Assembly (NCBI GenBank): GCA_006937955.1
Contig: SSNP01000008.1
Coordinates: 8,209,435-8,273,434 of the forward strand
Source of the DNA: Pachypanchax playfairii
Taxonomy: Eukaryota > Chordata > Actinopteri > Cyprinodontiformes > Aplocheilidae
Direction: 5' to 3'
Length of the DNA stretch: 64,000 nt
Of this stretch, positions 10,995-62,171 are shown piece by piece. Each line of letters opens with the position of its first letter. Position 1 is the stretch's first letter. The position numbers and the translations under genes were made by a program. Under the pieces are notes generated by a model, which was given only the letters and a program-made list of their open reading frames with translations, ran no database searches and was not told the origin of the DNA.

Positions 10995-12893
10995 ATGGCA
11001 GCGTTTTCTGGTAAGAGTTTTGCATTTATTTTCTTATATTAATGAAGAAAATAACCGCCGTGTTTATAACTAACGATTAAAAATAAAAAACAACAGGCTC
11101 TGAAACGTTGAACGTTTCTTTTATTCACCAGAAATGGGAGTTATGCCTGAAATAGCGCAGGCTGTGGAGGAGATGGACTGGCTGTGAGTTCACATCTGTT
11201 AAATCGTGCACAATGACACCGTGTTACTACCACTAGTAAACTTCACAGTAAATGAATCATTTATTGCTGGTACTTCAGGTTACCCACTGACATCCAGGCG
11301 GAGTCTATCCCTCTGATTCTTGGTGGAGGAGATGTGCTTATGGTGAGTTTGTCTCTTTATTGACATTTGGTTTACTGCACGCCAGACTCACCAAGTATGT
11401 TTCCTTCTTTCCATGTAAGGCTGCAGAAACCGGTAGCGGTAAAACTGGAGTAAGTATCTTCTGAAGTATAAAACGTGTTCAGCAGCGACTGACATCAAAT
11501 CAAGCTGTAGAGGTAAAAGTTTTGGTTTCTGTCCATCAGGCCTTTAGTATCCCAGTGATCCAGATTGTGTATGAGACCCTAAAGGATCAGCAGGAGGGCA
11601 AGAAGGGCAGAGCCTCAGTCAAAACTGGAGGAGCTGGTGGGATATAAAGACGTATATAAAGAAAATCTTGCTTCATTTGGAAATGCGGTCGTTTGATCTG
11701 CTCACATTCTTATTTTGAATGTTTGTTCTAGTTTTCAACACCTGGCAGATGAATCCATATGATCGTAGCCCAGCCTTTGGTAAGATGAGTTAGAATACAG
11801 ATCATCAGGATCACTAGTAATGAAACACATTTCATACAGGCAACATGTTCGTTCATGTTGTTTTTCTTTTTTTTGTCCACGCAGCAATCGGACCTGACGG
11901 CTTGTGCTGTCAGAGCAGAGAGTTTAAAGAGTGGCACGGCTGTCGCTCCACTAAAGGTGTCACGAAAGGTGTGTAAAACATAAACACACCTCAAGAGATT
12001 TCATACCAGTCTACTTTACATATGGAAAGCCTTTATTAATACCTAATAAAACTAAGTATTATTTATTGTGCAATCTTCTTGTAGGGAAGTACTACTATGA
12101 GGTGACATGTCACGACCAGGGTCTGTGTCGGGTTGGCTGGTCCACCAATCAAGCAGCTCTGGATTTGGGTATCTTCTATAGAATCTCCCTCCTGCAGAAG
12201 CAGCTAAAACATATCCACTCAATGAAACATTTGCAAATTATTTTCTTATTTGTTTGTTTTTTACCCAGGAACTGATAAATATGGTTTTGGTTTTGGTGGA
12301 ACTGGAAAGAAATCGAATAACAAGCAGTTTGATAGCTATGGGGAGGTAAAAAAAAAAAAAAAGATTAACCTCATTGTTGGTTTATTAAATGTTTGTTAGG
12401 CTCATTCTGCAATTTTTTCTTCTTTAGGAATTCACTATGCACGACACAATCGGGTGCTATCTGGATCTGGACAAGGGCCAGATCTCCTTCTCTAAAAACG
12501 GTGCAGCAGTTCAAATTTAGCTGAAAATTAACACATATGAAGCTGGTGGAAAACCGAGGGTCCGTAACGGCTTTTAATGCTTTTTGCTTCTTTTCAGGCA
12601 ACGAACTGGGTTTGGCTTTCGAGATCCCTCAGAATCTCAGTAGTCAAGCTTTTTTTGCCTCCTGCGTTCTCAAGGTACCACCAGAAGATCCGTTCTTACT
12701 GTAAAACACATGAAAACAAACCAGCTGATATGATCTGAGAAGAATTTATTTATATATTTATTGTTATCTGCCTGCTAGAATGCTGAGCTGAAGTTTAATT
12801 TCGGAGGAGAAGACTTTAAATATCCACCTAAGGGAGAGTTTGTCGCCCTGGATCATGCGCCGGAGGGTCACACAGTCAAATCTTCTCAAACAG
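10995..12893 (+). CDS. ddx1: ddx1 exons 1-12: helicase motif I and SPRY insert
   Basis: The exons are 10995-11010, 11132-11183, 11279-11342, 11420-11449, 11540-11636, 11732-11779, 11885-11968, 12085-12168, 12269-12345, 12428-12500, 12598-12674 and 12779-12893. The 30 bp exon 4 carries motif I (Walker A), [10 protein letters not shown], at residues 45-54. Exons 6-12 encode the SPRY domain that splits the helicase core in this family, with [35 protein letters not shown] and [20 protein letters not shown]. The donor of exon 10 (GTGCAG) is weak, but the reading frame requires it. Confidence 0.95.
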
Positions 12894-15800
12894 GTTTGTA
12901 CAGATTTATCAAGAAGAGATACTGTAGTTCCAAATTGAATGTTGAGATTGATATTCAGTTGATTCTTTTCATAATAAAAGTCTTTATCTACCATTTGTAG
13001 AAGATGCAGAAGCTGCATTTCTATTTATCATGGATTTGTTTTGTATTTTCTCTCCTGTGTGGATTTGCAGGCAGCGCCAGAGTGAGTCAAGTGAAAGCAT
13101 CATCCAATGCTCCCAAAGCCCTGATCATCGAGCCGTCTAAAGAACTGGCAGAACAAACCTTCAACAACGTCAAGCAGTTTAAGAAAAATGTAGATAACCC
13201 CAAATTAAGGTGGGTGGTACTGATGCCGGACAGCTCGAAAAGCTGCGAGTTGTGCAGAAGATGCACAAGGATTCTGAGTTTGATCCTTAACAGCATATCA
13301 TCATTTCACTCTCACATCAAAAACATCACCTGATTTCCAGCTACTCTCTGTCCATCTCTCCTCTCAAAGTGCTGCGGCGATTCTTGTTCACACCCTGATA
13401 ACTGGTCCAGAACTCAGCTGTCCGTATCGTTTACAGAACTAAACTCTGTTTTTATGTTTATGTTTTACAGAAACTTCACAGGCTCCCAGAATCCATTTTA
13501 AAATCCTTCTCACATCTGTAATCTAGACCCTCCGTATTTGAGTGATCTATTGCAGAATCATATTCCCCCCTCCTTCCCTCCTCTCATTTTTAATACAGAC
13601 TCTCTCTCGTTTTAAAACACATCTTTTTCAAACTGCACACTCAGTCTAAGCTATTTTTATTTTTTTTTGCATTTTAATTTATGCTTTTATATTCTTTTTG
13701 TTTTTATTGTAAACTGACCCCGAGTTCTTTAAAAGGCACCTATAAATTAAATGATTTATCATTATTTTATAGCACATTTTGGCTTGTAGTTCCTACGTGT
13801 TGCCAGCAGATGGAGCCGGCATGCCAGTGAAAGTCTTTCTGTTAGAATGAAGTGTTTCTGACACCCTCAGGTTTCAGTAAAACATTTAGAACATTATAAC
13901 TTTGTTTAATGAAACATGGTGCAGATTTGTGTTTTTTGACACTTTAAAAGGCAAATATGAATGTTTTTATGAGCTTCAGTCGAGTCTCAGTTTTGAAACA
14001 CAGGAACGCAGATATTTGTTTACATCTTACATGGATATTGAAAAGTATTTGTGAGCTCGTAGTTTCTGTAAAACACTGTAAATAAGCTGGTTGTGGTAAC
14101 GCAGCTTCATTAGCGTGTTTCCATAAATCAGATCCAGAGAATGATGAAATCCCTCAGAAATAAGACTGTTCTTCTGACTCAGTGGGTTGGATTTTGATCC
14201 ATTAGAAAGACTCATCTGCTGCGTTCGAGTCAAACCTATTTTCATGCAGCAGAGTTAAACTTCAGAAATTATTTCTATGAACAACACGAGATGTAATCGA
14301 ATACTGGATAGAGAAAAAGGGCAGAAATCCTCTTTTTCTGAATATCACTCTCTCAATATTCAAGTTCTGAGTATTTGGTTATAAATAAAAAGTGACCGGA
14401 GTTTGAAATGAACGACTTGTTTCTCAGGTCAACGGGATCTTTCGGAAACGAGCTGCTGTCATGAGGACGCATGTACAATTCACTTGACTTAATCATAATA
14501 ATTACAGCCTGTAAAAACACAATCAAGGAGAGAAATATTCACAGTTCCACCGGAGTCGCTCACATCAGGATCTAACCTTAGAGACTCCTAGTCTGTGGAT
14601 TCTCTCCTCCTTCTGTTCTGATCAGACTGTTTGTTTGTTTGTTTGCAGCCATGATGACACTGAGACTGACTGTGTTTGATCAGCAGAACTTAAAGTCTGT
14701 TAAACTGATTTCAGCTCAAACATATACGACTTCTCTTCACATCGTCTCTTCTCCTGAGTCGATTTCTTGTTCAGAAAGAGACAAACACTCAAACTAAAGA
14801 TTCTTGATCTGATCCTCCATTTTCTACCACAATAAATCACTTTGTTCCAGTGTTTTATCACTTCAATAAATGCATATTTCTCTAAATTGAGCAGCAATAC
14901 TCTGTAAATCTGCATATTTGAGACTTTATTTCTGGAAATCTGCTCATCCTGGTTTATGTGGAAAAATTGTCCACAGTGTATAAACATTAATTAATATGAA
15001 GTAATAAAATATCATGTCAGATAGACTTTAAAGTCTCTTCCTTCTCTGTGACTGCAGGGAACTTCTTGTGATTGGTGGCGTTGCAGCTAAAGAGCAGCTA
15101 GCAGTTCTGGAGCAGGGAGTATGTGACACATAGAGTCTCCAAATAAACACTCTTCAGTTTGAATCACGACAAAATAAACCAACAGGTGCATTTTGACTCT
15201 GCTGCCTCTCAGGTTGACATCGTTGTGGGAACACCTGGCAGGCTCGATGACCTCATATCCACTGGGAAACTCAGTCTCTCCCAAGTCCGTTTCCTGGTCC
15301 TGGATGAGTGTGTATGTGTAACACGTCTGCAGTATTTAAGTAGCTGTTATGTTTTTTAACGGTTTAGTTATTTTTGATGGTCTGTAAACTTGTCTGTGTC
15401 TTCAGGATGGTCTTCTATCAGCAGGCTACACAGATTTCATCAACAGGATCCATAAACAGATTCCTCAGGTCACGTCTGATGGAAAGAGACTGCAGGTGAA
15501 CCATTTAATACCCACAAATCCCGACTAAGAGTGTGCGACGGACTCGCGTTTCCAGGTGCTTTAGGTAACGTTTACAAGCTGGTTTTCTTTCTCAGGTCAT
15601 CGTCTGCTCCGCTACGCTGCACTCCTTCGACGTTAAGAAGTTATCTGAACGTATCATGCACTTTCCCACCTGGGTGGACCTGAAAGGGGAGGACTCGGTT
15701 CCTGAAACCGTCCATCATGTGGTGGTGCCCGTCAACCCGAAAACCGACCACCTGTGGGAAAGACTCGGCAAGAACCACATCAGGGTGAGAAGACTTGTAA

Positions 15801-17451
15801 CGTGTGAGAGAACGTGTGTAGATGGAACATCTGGTGTTAAATCCACTTTGGTTTTGTTGGCAGACTGATGAGGTTCATGCCAAAGATAACACGAGACCAG
15901 GAGCCAATACTCCAGGTATTAGACACGTCCCATAAGCAACAGTACAAACACTGGCTTTCTCATTAGAAATAAATGCGTTTCTGCTTTAGAAATGTGGTCG
16001 GAGGCCATCAAGGTGCTGAAGGGGGAGTACGCTGTTCGAGCCATTAAAGAACACAAAATGGACCAGGCCATAATCTTCTGTCGCACCAAGATCGACTGCG
16101 ACAACATGGAGTCCTACTTCATTCAGCAAGGAGGAGGTGAGCTGAGTTTAACCACCGTTTTTAAATTTCCTTTTTTTTTTTTCAACTAAATGACAGAAGT
16201 TTTTTAAAAAATTGTCTAATTTTTGGTTGATTTCCAGGTCCGGACAGTAAAAATCACCAGTTCTCCTGCGTTTGTCTTCACGGTGATCGGAAGCCAAACG
16301 AGAGGAAGAATAACTTGGAGCGCTTCAAGGTAAAAAATTAACAACTGAACTTTATCCGACTTCCTGTTGCTGCGTGGCGTTTTGAACCTGTTCGTCTCTT
16401 AGAGAAAAGAAGTAAGGCTTCTGATCTGCACGGACGTCGCTGCCAGAGGGATCGACATCCACGGAGTTCCTTACGGTAGAGACGACGTACTGTCTTATAT
16501 TTGATGTGTTGCGTATTTATCCATCAGTTCTCACGGTGTTCTGTCCCCTCCCCCCAAATCACCACCATAGTTATTAATGTCACACTGCCAGACGAGAAGC
16601 AGAACTACGTCCATCGTATCGGCAGAGTTGGGCGCGCTGAGAGGTGAGCACAGATGTTCCAGACCGGATGGAGAAAATAGAAACACTGCTGCATTATCAA
16701 TCAGTTTTTATTCTCCCATTGAATTAATACAGATATTCTCAAACTTTTCTATAAAATTCCTGAATAATAAAATATAAATTTTTGTTTTTTACTTTCAGAA
16801 TGGGACTTGCCATCTCCCTGGTTGCTATGGAAAAAGAGAAGGTAATATAGACGATAAATGATCTACGTTTTGTTTAGGAAATGGAATCATGTTGAAGCGT
16901 GCGTCTTTTCCACGGGTGTAGGTGTGGTACCACGTGTGTGCGAACCGAGGCCGAGGCTGCTACAACACCCGGCTGAAGGAGGACGGAGGCTGTACCATCT
17001 GGTACAACGAGAAGGAGGTGACGCTCACGAACTCAGTCTAGTAAAAACAAGCTATTGGAAAAGATAGAATCTTAAAGGGGTATTTATCATCCTGTGTCCC
17101 TTCTTGCCTTTTACATCAGCTCCTGTCAGAAATCGAGGAGCATCTGAAGTGCACCATCACTCAGTGTGAGCCAGATATCAAAGTACCTGTGGATGAGTTT
17201 GATGGAAAGGTGACCTATGGGCAGCGCCGAGCTTTGGGAGGTAACGGTTTTCTCTGAATTTTCTTTACCGACTGCATTGATGTTTGGATTCATTGTTAAA
17301 TCTCGGTTGTTCCCCCTCAGGTGGAAACTATAAGGGCCACGTGGATGTTCTCGCACCAACGGTGCAGGAGTTGTCTATCCTGGAGAGAGAAGCTCAAACC
17401 TCCTTCCTTCATCTGGGATACATGCCAAACCAGCTCTTCAGAGCTTTCTGA
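10995..17451 (+). CDS. ddx1: DDX1 ATP-dependent RNA helicase (complete, 26 coding exons, 740 aa)
   Basis: The coding exons start at 10995, 11132, 11279, 11420, 11540, 11732, 11885, 12085, 12269, 12428, 12598, 12779, 13071, 15058, 15213, 15406, 15596, 15864, 15990, 16238, 16403, 16571, 16799, 16922, 17120 and 17321. Every junction is AG/GT and all phases close. The product is 740 residues, the length I remember for human DDX1. It starts [20 protein letters not shown] and ends [14 protein letters not shown]1 unwinds RNA and RNA-DNA hybrids; it acts in the tRNA ligase complex, 3'-end processing and double-strand-break repair, in nucleus and cytoplasm. The ATG has a good context (AAGAATGG). The oddity is motif II, which reads DECD rather than DEAD. 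The gene shares its promoter region with nbas and is followed in tandem by itsn2 about 0.5 kb downstream. Confidence 0.97.
13071..17451 (+). CDS. ddx1: ddx1 exons 13-26: helicase core motifs Ia-VI and C terminus
   Basis: The exons are 13071-13209, 15058-15118, 15213-15311, 15406-15495, 15596-15784, 15864-15915, 15990-16136, 16238-16329, 16403-16475, 16571-16643, 16799-16841, 16922-17017, 17120-17240 and 17321-17451. Motifs seen in order are Ia (PSKELAEQT), Ib (GTPGRLDD), II (LVLDECDGLL, split by intron 15), III (CSAT), IV ([13 protein letters not shown]), V ([12 protein letters not shown]) and VI ([13 protein letters not shown]). Exon 15 ends GAG TGT before a consensus GTATGT donor, and exon 16 starts GAT GGT, so the cysteine codon is the only in-frame reading I can find. 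Confidence 0.95.
13250..13790 (+). mobile_element. LINE 3'-end remnant in ddx1 intron 13
   Basis: Between the exon 13 donor and exon 14, translation in shifting frames gives pieces typical of the C terminus of fish non-LTR reverse transcriptase ORFs ([38 protein letters not shown]). They are followed by a tail with AAAAGGCACCTATAAATTAAATGATT and ATTATT-like repeats. Stops and frameshifts are frequent, so it is a 5'-truncated dead copy. The clade cannot be fixed from this piece. Confidence 0.6.
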
Positions 17452-17529
17452 ACACGATAGCATGAGTTTAGAAATGAAAACCCGAAGTTTATTTGCAGTT
17501 ACATGGAAAAGTCAGTTATTTAAATCTGC

Positions 17530-17535
17530 AATAAA
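17530..17535 (+). terminator. ddx1 polyadenylation signal AATAAA
   Basis: A canonical AATAAA lies 79 bp after the ddx1 stop codon (17449-17451), within a plausible short 3' UTR. Confidence 0.7.
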
Positions 17536-17959
17536 TCGTGTATTGAACATTCAGCAAATTTACAGAACCAACTGAGTTGTTTAATTTAACTTTTATTTGG
17601 ATTTAGAATTGTTAGCTTACGGGCCTGTAAAGTTCATTTTCTGGTTTTGATTCAGCATTGATGTTGGAATGTTACTGATTGTTCATGATTTAATGGACTT
17701 TCATTTTCTGATCAGTTTGGTTGAATCAAATATTCACTTGGAGTAAAGAATGAGATACCTGGACTGTTTGGTTTCTTTTTGTTTAGTTACACCAAATGAA
17801 ATATATTTCTGTTTCCTTTATATTTAATTAAACTGTTGAGCAGCTGATCGTACTGCTGGAACCGAGGTGACATAAGTGAACATGATTAATTTTACTAAAA
17901 TCTTAAGAATGAATTAGAAAGGCGAGACGTTTGTTTAAGCGTTTCCTCTAAAGGACTTT

Positions 17960-18096
17960 TATTTTGGAGGATACCGGAAGCAGGAGCTGGAGACAGACGC
18001 CCATTTCCAGTCCGCCCGGCTCTGGAACCGATCCTCCCTCTTCTGGAGCTTGATTATCAGCCTGGATGTCGATCCTCTCCATAACTACCGCAACAG
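17960..18096 (+). other. itsn2: itsn2 promoter-proximal 5' UTR exon 1
   Basis: This GC-richer segment contains ACCGGAAGCA (ETS-like, about 17972) and ends CGCAACAG followed by a GTAAAT donor at 18097. It is the only good splice-donor-terminated exon between the ddx1 poly(A) signal and the first itsn2 coding exon. An ATG at 18066 opens a 13-codon upstream ORF if spliced to 24065. The 5' boundary (the transcription start) is a guess. Confidence 0.5.
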
Positions 18097-19488
18097 GTAA
18101 ATAACCATGATGTCGTTGTAAAAAACAAACAAATAAATAAAAGAGAGAAGAAGACGAACCGGATGTATCGGAACTGCTGAGATGGAGATGGAGATTTGTA
18201 GCTTTTGTTTTTTAAGGTGAGCGGGATGTCCCGTTTTATTCAGTCCAACCTGCAGCCTCACAAATAGGCGATGCGGGTTTAACATCGCGGTGATTCTCTG
18301 TGCTGCAGTGGATCCTCACAAAATTCTTATTATTTCTCATAAACCTTTGTCCGGATACAGATTGTAAACCCTTTGTCTGATTTTTTTTTTTTTTTTTGTG
18401 GTAATATCGAGGCTGAAAAAATGGTTCCTCATTAATACGTTAATGAATCATTTTAATACAGTTTTAAAAACTTTAAAAAAATGAGATTTAATTATTTTTC
18501 AGTTGTCAAAATAAGAGTTCCCTGTTTAATGTGTCGACCGTCTCTTGAGGGTTTAATGATTAATTACATATTTTTATTCGTTTTCTAGGCAGAAAAAACT
18601 TAAAACAGTCGTTGACGTCATTGTTTAAAGGTGAAAACGTGTCAGTCCACGTGTTATTTATATTTATTCTGAAATAAATCTAATACAAGGGACAAGCTAT
18701 GCTGTCTAGAATGTTTAAATCATTAGAGGGAATCATTTGAATATTTTTGGGATTCCTTAAAGACACTTTGTGAGTTGAGTCTATAGCTGTATTAATCTAT
18801 AACTAATTTAGATCAACAGGTCAGATTTAACACAAGCATGACCTCTTTTATAAACCATAGCAGGTGTGTGTGTTCTCTTGCTGACCTAAGTGTGTGTTAT
18901 CTGATGTTCAGGTAGTTCAACACATCTGCCTCGGTCTATTATCGACTGATATCAGCTGTTTTTTTTACATATTTTAGCCACTGCTTTGTTAATTAGAGGT
19001 TGTTCTGATTGTGTGTATGTGTGTGTGTGTGAGATTCTGCTTCTCTCAGGGAAAAAAAAGAGTAAGAAGCAGTGTTCTTTGCTGAAGTGGCAAAGTCTCT
19101 CTTGAAACTGTTCCATACATCCACCTGCCGAGACAAAGCATTGCATAACCTGCACATGTGCAATCGTCACTGAGAAAGTCACAAAGAACTTTGTACTTTT
19201 ATACTTTTAGGTGTCTTTTGTTACACGACACGTCCGGCAGTGTGAATCTGAATGTCTAAAGGAGGCCAGTTATTCTTAAACCAAAGCAAAAACATGCTGC
19301 TAAAGCCAAGTATGAAAACGCTGCAGAGTTTTAACTGTTAAAGGGTTGATGTGGCCTACAAACATAAGAAAAGAGATATGAATGGTGCTTCCGGGGGAAG
19401 TGTCCTCAATGTTAACCTGGGGAATAACAGAAGAAGGTGTGTATGTCTGTGTCTCTGTGACTTGTGAATTGGCAAAACATCAGCGCGC

Positions 19489-19514
19489 GCACACACACAC
19501 ACACACACACACAG
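19489..19514 (+). repeat. (CA)n microsatellite
   Basis: A run of alternating CA lies in itsn2 intron 1. Confidence 0.9.
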
Positions 19515-19908
19515 GCATCTTTCTTCGCCAGGTTCTGCAATGCTTCCTGGACTGTGTCAGCTAGAACAGGGCCCCCCTCTGTGTGAGGATCGTGTGTGTG
19601 TCACACATGCTTACACACACAGGCCAATGCATTGATACGCCACATCCAGTGTGCTGCGCGCTCGCAGGTGTCAATCAGCATACTGGTGGGAGTCAAAGGT
19701 TCTTTCATTCATTTTCTACTTAAAGCTGATCTGATATAAAAATGAAAAACAGAATAAAAAGTGAATAAACATGCTTCAATTTAATGCAAAGAACAGATTA
19801 TTAGTGTGTTGTTACTGATAAATACATTTTTTTAATTGTTTAAAAAAAAGCACTTGAGTTGAAAAGGTAAGTGAAAAATCATCAGCCATGTCATCGGATG
19901 AGCTCGTC

Positions 19909-20444
19909 TTTCATACAAATTTCATGACCTTGTGGTTATTTCTTAAGTAATAACCTGTAATATGAAACATTTTATATCTAAAAAACATTAGGAAACACTG
20001 ATTAACAGACCTTTTAATCTATCTGCCTCAAGATTCGGCTGGTTTCGTCAGGCTTCGACAGCCACTCATTAATATTCATTATTCGAATTTGCTGGACTCA
20101 GAAGGTATACTGTTTCTTGCCTCTCTGCACATGGCAAGAGGACACGTAGTCTGTTCCGGTTTGCTACGTCTTATGCTACAGCTTTCAGCCAGCAGCATGC
20201 TAGGCGTGGTTTCAACTGCAGGAGCTGCTGAATACTAAAGAACAAAGGAGTTGTGATGAAACAGATACAGGCCGTTCGGACTCGGGAGAACTCGGGTTTT
20301 ATCACCACCTGCGTAGTTTGAGAGATTAAAACTCAAAAAGAAGTTGTTGAGCTGTTTTCACACCCACTATGAAGGTAAGAACACCTGTGGAGCTAAAATA
20401 TTCAACAGGAACAAAAAAAAAACGTTTTTAATGGAAGGGCCTCT
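19909..20444 (-). mobile_element. TTAA element, AGxGGCC family, minus orientation
   Basis: The right end ATGGAAGGGCCTCT is followed by TTAA at 20445-20448. The interior (GTTTTCACACCCACTATGAA, CTCATTAATATTCATTATTC, GGTTTCAACTGCAGGAGCT) matches 48549-49522 in reverse. The left terminus is damaged (TCTTTCATACAAATTTCATG). Confidence 0.7.
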
Positions 20445-20756
20445 TTAAGAAACATCATCAGCAGTGGACCAAGTACTGTTCCAATTCTAAGTACACATCA
20501 GGACAAGTATGCTCAACATTCCCGGAAGTGTTCTTGCTCCGCCTATTTTATCGAGAGTGCATCGATGCAGTCTTCTGGGCCAGCAAGGTATCCCATAATG
20601 CACTGCGTCATAAACCGTTTTACGTAAAACGTTTATGTCTAAAGTATTTTCCTTTTAATTTCTTTCACTTGTATGCTTAGATGGGACGTTCGTTTGCGTA
20701 TTCAATGTCAGTTTTTTAACGGTAGCATAAACCAACATTTGTTGCAGTGACAACTT

Positions 20757-21250
20757 GGGCCGGGCAGTATGGCAAATTTTTCATATCACAGTTTTTTTCT
20801 AAATTATATCAGTTTAATGGTATTTGTTCATACGACCAACACCACTGCATTAGATTGGCTTTAATAGTCAATTTTACTGTCTTATGCACAGTACCGTGTT
20901 GTTGTTGACAGCCTCTTCAAGCTAAGTTTCTAGCCGCCAGCTATCGCAAATGAAGTCCGACCTCTTGAAGCTGAAGAAATTCCGTATTAAAGACGTGGCT
21001 CCTCTTTTTGGAATAAGCTGTTCTTGGTCAGTCACCTGTAACAGCGCTGTTACAGCCTCCGTCAGCAGCCGTTCTTAATTCAAAATGTTATTTTTCACGT
21101 GCTTTCTTAGCGTGTATCACTGAAATCGGTCCCTGCAGAACACATTCCCAGTGCAAACGTTCCAGGTGCTGTACACCGATATAGCGGTATGTGAATAACC
21201 AAAATAAATACCGGTTTTTGATACAAACCAGTATACCGTCCAGCTCTAGT
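20757..21250 (+). mobile_element. Inverted-repeat DNA element (GAGCTGGGCGGTAT type), copy 1
   Basis: The left end GGGCCGGGCAGTATGGC and right end CCGTCCAGCTCTAGTG (reverse CACTAGAGCTGGACGG) are imperfect inverted repeats. Shared interior blocks (CCAGCTATCGCAAATGAAGT, GACGTGGCTCCTCTTTTTGG, GAAATCGGTCCCTGCAGAA) recur at 40418-40840. It is probably hAT-like, but no target duplication could be fixed. Confidence 0.6.
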
Positions 21251-22304
21251 GACAACGTAGTACAGTTCTGTTCCAAATGCCGTCCTTGTAGTTCCATACT
21301 TGGTAGTATGGACTTTCTAGTGTGCTTGCCAAGAATGTACTTGTCAAGACGCAAAAATGTACTAGCGGACTTGGTTAATGAGAAATGTTCACGGTCCATG
21401 TTCAAGCTGTATGCGGCGGCGGTCGACTAATGGCAGCTCAGTCTAACATTTAGCTTTAATTATTAATGTGGGCTATTGCTAATTAGCAACATTTAGCATA
21501 TGACAAGATATTCTTTTTTCCAGACCTAACAACAAACCCAGTGTAAACAAAGGAAGGACAATCACACGTTTCATCTGATGACATCACATGCTGTTTGGGG
21601 AAAAACGGCGAGATGGTCAACCAGGGGGCGGTAAATTTAAAACTCACGTAATTGTGAAACATTGCAATTCTTTGCTGAAATATGTGGTTAAAGATTCCTA
21701 AAGTATAAAATATTTTGAAGCTTTAATATTATATTTTGTTGAAATTGTGTAAGAAACACTTTAAGTGCAACAAGACAGCAAAATTAATCACTTATTTTTG
21801 TGACTTATGTTAATATGTTTATTCAAAAAAATCAAACACTATATTTAATCAAAACCTCCCAAACTCAGAGGGAAGGTTTGATTAGAACACGTTTTTTTCA
21901 TCCATGTCCATCTTTTTAAAAAACATTTACCTTCAAATTCTCCCTTTGATGACCAGATCTTTATCATTTATCCCATCCTGGATGTTTGACCTCTCAGTAC
22001 AAGCAATTCTGTAAAGATGTTAACTTCCCAAGATTATTTGAGTAAATTGTGTTGATACAGAGGGCGTCCTCTGTTGATTTATCCATCTATCCAGGATATA
22101 TCCTGTTTTAACAGTGAGGGCTCTGTCTCAGAGCTAATCAGAAAGACTGTCTCATATTTAAAAGCTCACACACTTCAAGCTATGTAGATGTTTGTGTACG
22201 AGGGTGGATGAGTGTCTGCTAAATACCACTGTACAATGTGTTTGTTTAGGGAGGTTAAATGCACGTTAAACAGTTTGAACTTAGTTTATCTGTATAGTAC
22301 TTAA

Positions 22305-22700
22305 AGACCCACTCTGATGAAAGTATGTTTTTGTGGCATTTTTTTCTGATGCTTGAGGACATAATTTAAGAAAATTAAGCTCAAAATTGCATTTCTAAGT
22401 ATTTCTGCATTCAAATCACTGTGAATCAGTGGCAGACGCAAAAATGTGGTCTAAAAAGAGTGCGTTTGTGACGTAGAAAAGGCACTGGGTGGGCCACAAG
22501 CTCCTACACCACTAGGTGTAAGCTAGCTAGTGCTAGCATAAACAGAGAACTCTCAGCAACGTGGAGGGGTGGGGATACCCCGTACCTATGGTTCAACGGC
22601 ACAGGTTTTTTTCTGATTTGGGGCAAAAACACCATAATCATAATTTAAAGACCGCTGAGAACATTTTTTAAATAACCCTAAAGCTGATCGGAGTGGGTCT
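22305..22700 (+). mobile_element. TTAA element, AGACCCACTC family, intact copy
   Basis: TTAA (22301-22304) AGACCCACTCTGAT … ATCGGAGTGGGTCT TTAA (22701-22704). TIRs match at 13 of 14 bases. The element is 396 bp, non-coding, with sibling copies at 30885-31313, 45077-46225 and a fragment at 26170-26325. Confidence 0.85.
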
Positions 22701-24064
22701 TTAACCCTGTTTCATGGATTAAACATATAAACTGAGTCTTGTTCTTACACATGGCAGCCAACGAAATGAAAAATAAATAAAATAATTTGGCTGTTTGAGT
22801 GTAGAACCAAAAATAAAACAATTTTTTTTTAAAACGTATCAGCTAATTTGATAGCCTTGTAACAACTAAATGCAGCATTTTGATAAATGCACACAAGCGC
22901 TTGCAGACGTCAAGGGCATCCAGAGGGATTGGCTACAATCTGCGGTTTCATTATATTAAGCAAGTGGCAGTTCTGGCATGTACAGGCAATGATTTATATC
23001 ACAACACACAGGACTGTCTCACCTCACAAAAAGCAAACGCTACAGTAAAGCAGAAGAAATGACAGGAATGAAAAGAAACGAGGGACGGTGAAGTGAGGTG
23101 AAGGCAGTAGTTTGATTGACAGGAAGCACAGCCAATGGGGAGACGGGATTAGATGGACATGAGGAGAATAAGAGGAGAGTTTCCTGAGTGTTTTCAATCT
23201 GATCTTATGACCAGCGGGAATGATCCAGAATACAAAGACCAAAGAAAAAATCAACAGGAAATAAGAAACAAGACACGAAACTCTATGTAATCATCTGTAG
23301 GTGGATGTGTCATGAAGGAAAATCACATGGGGCTGAAGGATCTCAGAGGAATATCATCAGTTGGTCTCTGCTGACTGACATCTCTCCACGCAGCCCCAAA
23401 TCTATATTTATTTCTGCTATATTTTCTGACATGAAACGTGTTTCCTTTCTTTATTTGGATGCATAAGTCTGTCACGGTTCCTCTGCTCTGGAAAAATGCT
23501 ATTTTTTGTCTTTGCTTTACTCTTCAAGCCGGCCACTGTCACTGTGTGTCCAGAGCGATGCGTCAGGCACGTGACGGAAACAGGAGAGAGATGAGCAGCA
23601 TTCGGCTGTCGGGTCGAGAGGAGTAAACAGGTTTTCTTCAAGGCCTGTGGCGATGTGGATCCAGTAGCCCCTCCCCCTGCTTATACCCACATAAAACGCG
23701 TCTCTGTTCTGCGTCAAGATGATGACACTTTCACTTTAACAGGATCTGCACACGATGAAGTCAGTTCATATACAGTTTGTTTAGGTAAAGACTGTGAATA
23801 GAGACAAACAGAGAAATGAACTGACTCTTGAAGTCATGGATCTAATGTGAGACGGTTCTGACAGAACAGCAGACGCGTCTCTCATTCATCGCCATCCCGT
23901 CTCCCTCAGGTCCGTCTGAAAGACGTCGCACAGCTGTGTGTCTCGACCTGCGTACTTCCCCTCCCATCTGTCCCTCTGTGCGTGTGTGTGTTCCTCATTT
24001 GTGGACTTTATACAATTTGGGCCACACTCACATTCACACTTGGATCTCTCTCTTTTCTTTGCAG

Positions 24065-62171
<38,107 letters not shown>

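Noticed and set aside
13210..13333. Continuation of the ddx1 exon 13 reading frame
   Set aside because: The open frame past 13209 reads through a good donor (AG/GTGGGT), and the homologous peptide resumes at 15058.
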